NCBI GenBank assembly: GCA_016280695.1
Contig: JAEEHG010000041.1
Coordinates: forward strand, 1 to 5,967
Direction of reading: 5' to 3'
Origin: Solobacterium sp.
GTDB lineage: Bacteria; Bacillota_I; Bacilli_A; Erysipelotrichales; Erysipelotrichaceae
Length of the DNA: 5,967 nucleotides
Shown here: piece after piece, positions 5,159-5,967 of the stretch
How the letters are laid out: every line of letters begins with the position of its first letter
Position numbering within the stretch: the stretch's first letter is position 1
Notes under the pieces: generated by a model
What the model was told of the DNA's origin: nothing
What the model saw: only the letters and a program-made list of their open reading frames with translations
The model's database searches: none
Made by a program: the position numbers and the translations under genes

Positions 5159-5960
5159 CGATAAGAACCTGAAGGATGAACTGAAGGAAACTGCTGAAGA
5201 GACAGTGGAAGAAGTTAAGGAAACCGCAGAAGAACTGAAGGACGCGGCAGCGGATGCGGCGGATGATATCAAAGATGCAGTTGATGATATCAAGGATGCG
5301 GCCGCTGACAAGGTTGATGACATCAAGACGGAATTCCATGATCTGACGGAAGAGGATGAACCGATCGAAGCCATCGAAAAGACGGTTGAGAACCTGCGCC
5401 GCAAGATCCAGGAACTCAATGCCGGCAAGGAAGATGATGAGAAGGAACTGAATATTCCGGAATTCAAGCTCAGTGAGGAGCAGAAGGATAAGATCGAGGA
5501 GATCAAGGAATCGGCCGAATCATCTTTTAAGGATATCAAGGAAAAGGCGGCCAATGCCATCAATGATAACCCGGAGATTGCCAAGACCCTTGATTTCCTG
5601 CGTGCCAATGCCATTAAGGCAATTGATGTTGCCCGGGACAAGATCGAAGACCTGCGCAGTGATCCGGGTGTGCAGAAAAATCTGAGCGATGCCGGCGAGA
5701 AAGCCAGAAAAGTCGGTGAGGAAGCCAGAAAGGCAGTTGACAATGTTCTGACAGAAGAAAAGAAGGAAGCCCTGCAGCAGAATCTGAACAAGGCCTCCGA
5801 GTCTGTCAGGGAAGGGGCCAAGGCGGTCAAGGAATCCGTCAATGAATTCATCAGCCGTCCGGAAGTGGCACAGACGCTCGACAAGGCCCGGGAAAATGTC
5901 AGGGATCTGGCCGATAAGGGGACAGAAGCAATCAAGAACCTGCTGAAGAAAGACCAGTAA
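5151..5960 (+). CDS. Highly charged helical repeat protein (YtxH position, LEA/apolipoprotein-like)
   Basis: 269 residues dominated by Glu, Lys, Asp and Ala; no signal peptide, transmembrane segment or catalytic motif. The N-terminal part (about 7-60) repeats KETAEE (12-17 and 23-28, spacing 11) and DDIK (38, 45 and 56; spacings 7 and 11), the mixed 7/11 periodicity of amphipathic helices in LEA-like and apolipoprotein-like proteins. A less regular acidic linker with NIPEFKLSEE (101-110) follows. The C-terminal half carries four 31-residue repeats (140-170, 171-201, 205-235, 236-266). In Bacillus the gene after the DUF948 gene is ytxH, whose product has an N-terminal membrane anchor; none is seen here, so this is a positional counterpart at most. 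The ATG overlaps the DUF948 stop (ATGTGTGA), implying coordinated production. A role as a cytoplasmic partner of the DUF948 anchor, or as a membrane- or stress-protective helix, is inference only. Confidence 0.88.
   Translation: MCDDKNLKDELKETAEETVEEVKETAEELKDAAADAADDIKDAVDDIKDAAADKVDDIKTEFHDLTEEDEPIEAIEKTVENLRRKIQELNAGKEDDEKELNIPEFKLSEEQKDKIEEIKESAESSFKDIKEKAANAINDNPEIAKTLDFLRANAIKAIDVARDKIEDLRSDPGVQKNLSDAGEKARKVGEEARKAVDNVLTEEKKEALQQNLNKASESVREGAKAVKESVNEFISRPEVAQTLDKARENVRDLADKGTEAIKNLLKKDQ
5262..5299 (+). repeat. Short tandem DNA repeat encoding DDIKDA units
   Basis: GATGATATCAAAGATGC (5262-5278) recurs as GATGATATCAAGGATGC (5283-5299), 16 of 17 bases identical and 21 bases apart. It encodes DDIKDA twice with a 7-residue period. 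The near identity suggests growth of the helix by recent in-frame duplication. Confidence 0.8.
5568..5948 (+). repeat. Four 31-residue coding repeats
   Basis: Units are at 5568-5660, 5661-5753, 5763-5855 and 5856-5948, with a three-residue insert (EEK) between units 2 and 3. Units 1, 2 and 4 begin NPEI, DPGV and RPEV; unit 3 begins KEAL. Leu is invariant at position 8, Ala occupies position 11 in three units, position 26 is I/V/V/I and position 29 is L/V/F/L. Codon-level identity is low, so the duplications are old and maintained at protein level. Residues 108-139 may be a further degenerate unit. Confidence 0.7.
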
Positions 5961-5967
5961 TTTATAA

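Noticed and set aside
4799..5935. Long open frame on the minus strand (378 codons) opposite the DUF948 and helical-protein genes
   Set aside because: It is the antisense of Glu/Lys/Asp/Ala-rich codons and gives a Ser/Leu low-complexity product. It crosses two well-supported genes, and the + strand genes have good starts, ribosome sites and family features.

Overview
The window reads as ordinary chromosomal DNA of a mid-GC Gram-positive bacterium (Bacillota). Every gene is on the + strand, with tight spacing, strong AGGAGG-type ribosome sites and sigma-A-like promoters. The order trmB ... murC - DUF948 protein - long helical protein resembles, from memory, the trmB / sftA-murC-ytxG-ytxH neighbourhood of Bacillus. 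The MurC sequence style (FIGIKGTGMA at the N-terminus, FMSSKDIY near the C-terminus) looks to me like the Erysipelotrichia lineage. That placement is a recollection, not a computed result.

Layout. (1) Positions 3-929 hold the 3' part of a nucleotide-sugar epimerase of the UDP-glucuronate 4-epimerase type, cut off by the window start. It is followed by a probable terminator (942-980). (2) An extended -10 promoter (990-998) leads into trmB (1043-1705, tRNA m7G46 methyltransferase). Seven bases later comes an unrecognised lipoprotein gene (1713-2489) with no good Shine-Dalgarno of its own. (3) A clear promoter (TTAACA-17-TAAAAT, 2497-2525) precedes an acidic, proline-rich, probably disordered protein (2558-3349) with a SepF-like N-terminal helix and two ISPM[FY]GV[DN]E motifs. 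murC (3378-4694) follows 28 bases downstream. (4) A near-consensus promoter (TTGAAA-17-TATAAT, 4691-4719), whose -35 box overlaps the murC stop codon, drives a two-gene unit: a small single-pass DUF948/YtxG-like membrane protein (4745-5158) and, overlapping it by 8 bases, a highly charged helical protein (5151-5960) with at least four 31-residue repeats.

How the genes fit together. murC supplies the first amino-acid addition in peptidoglycan precursor synthesis. The genes on both sides of it (disordered motif-bearing protein, DUF948 anchor, helical repeat protein) look like envelope- or division-associated accessory proteins. trmB is tRNA housekeeping, and the epimerase probably belongs to a surface-polysaccharide locus upstream. 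I see no mobile element, CRISPR array, tRNA or rRNA. No gene-free stretch exceeds about 115 bases. The least-described parts are the motif-bearing protein upstream of murC and the coupled DUF948/helical-repeat pair.
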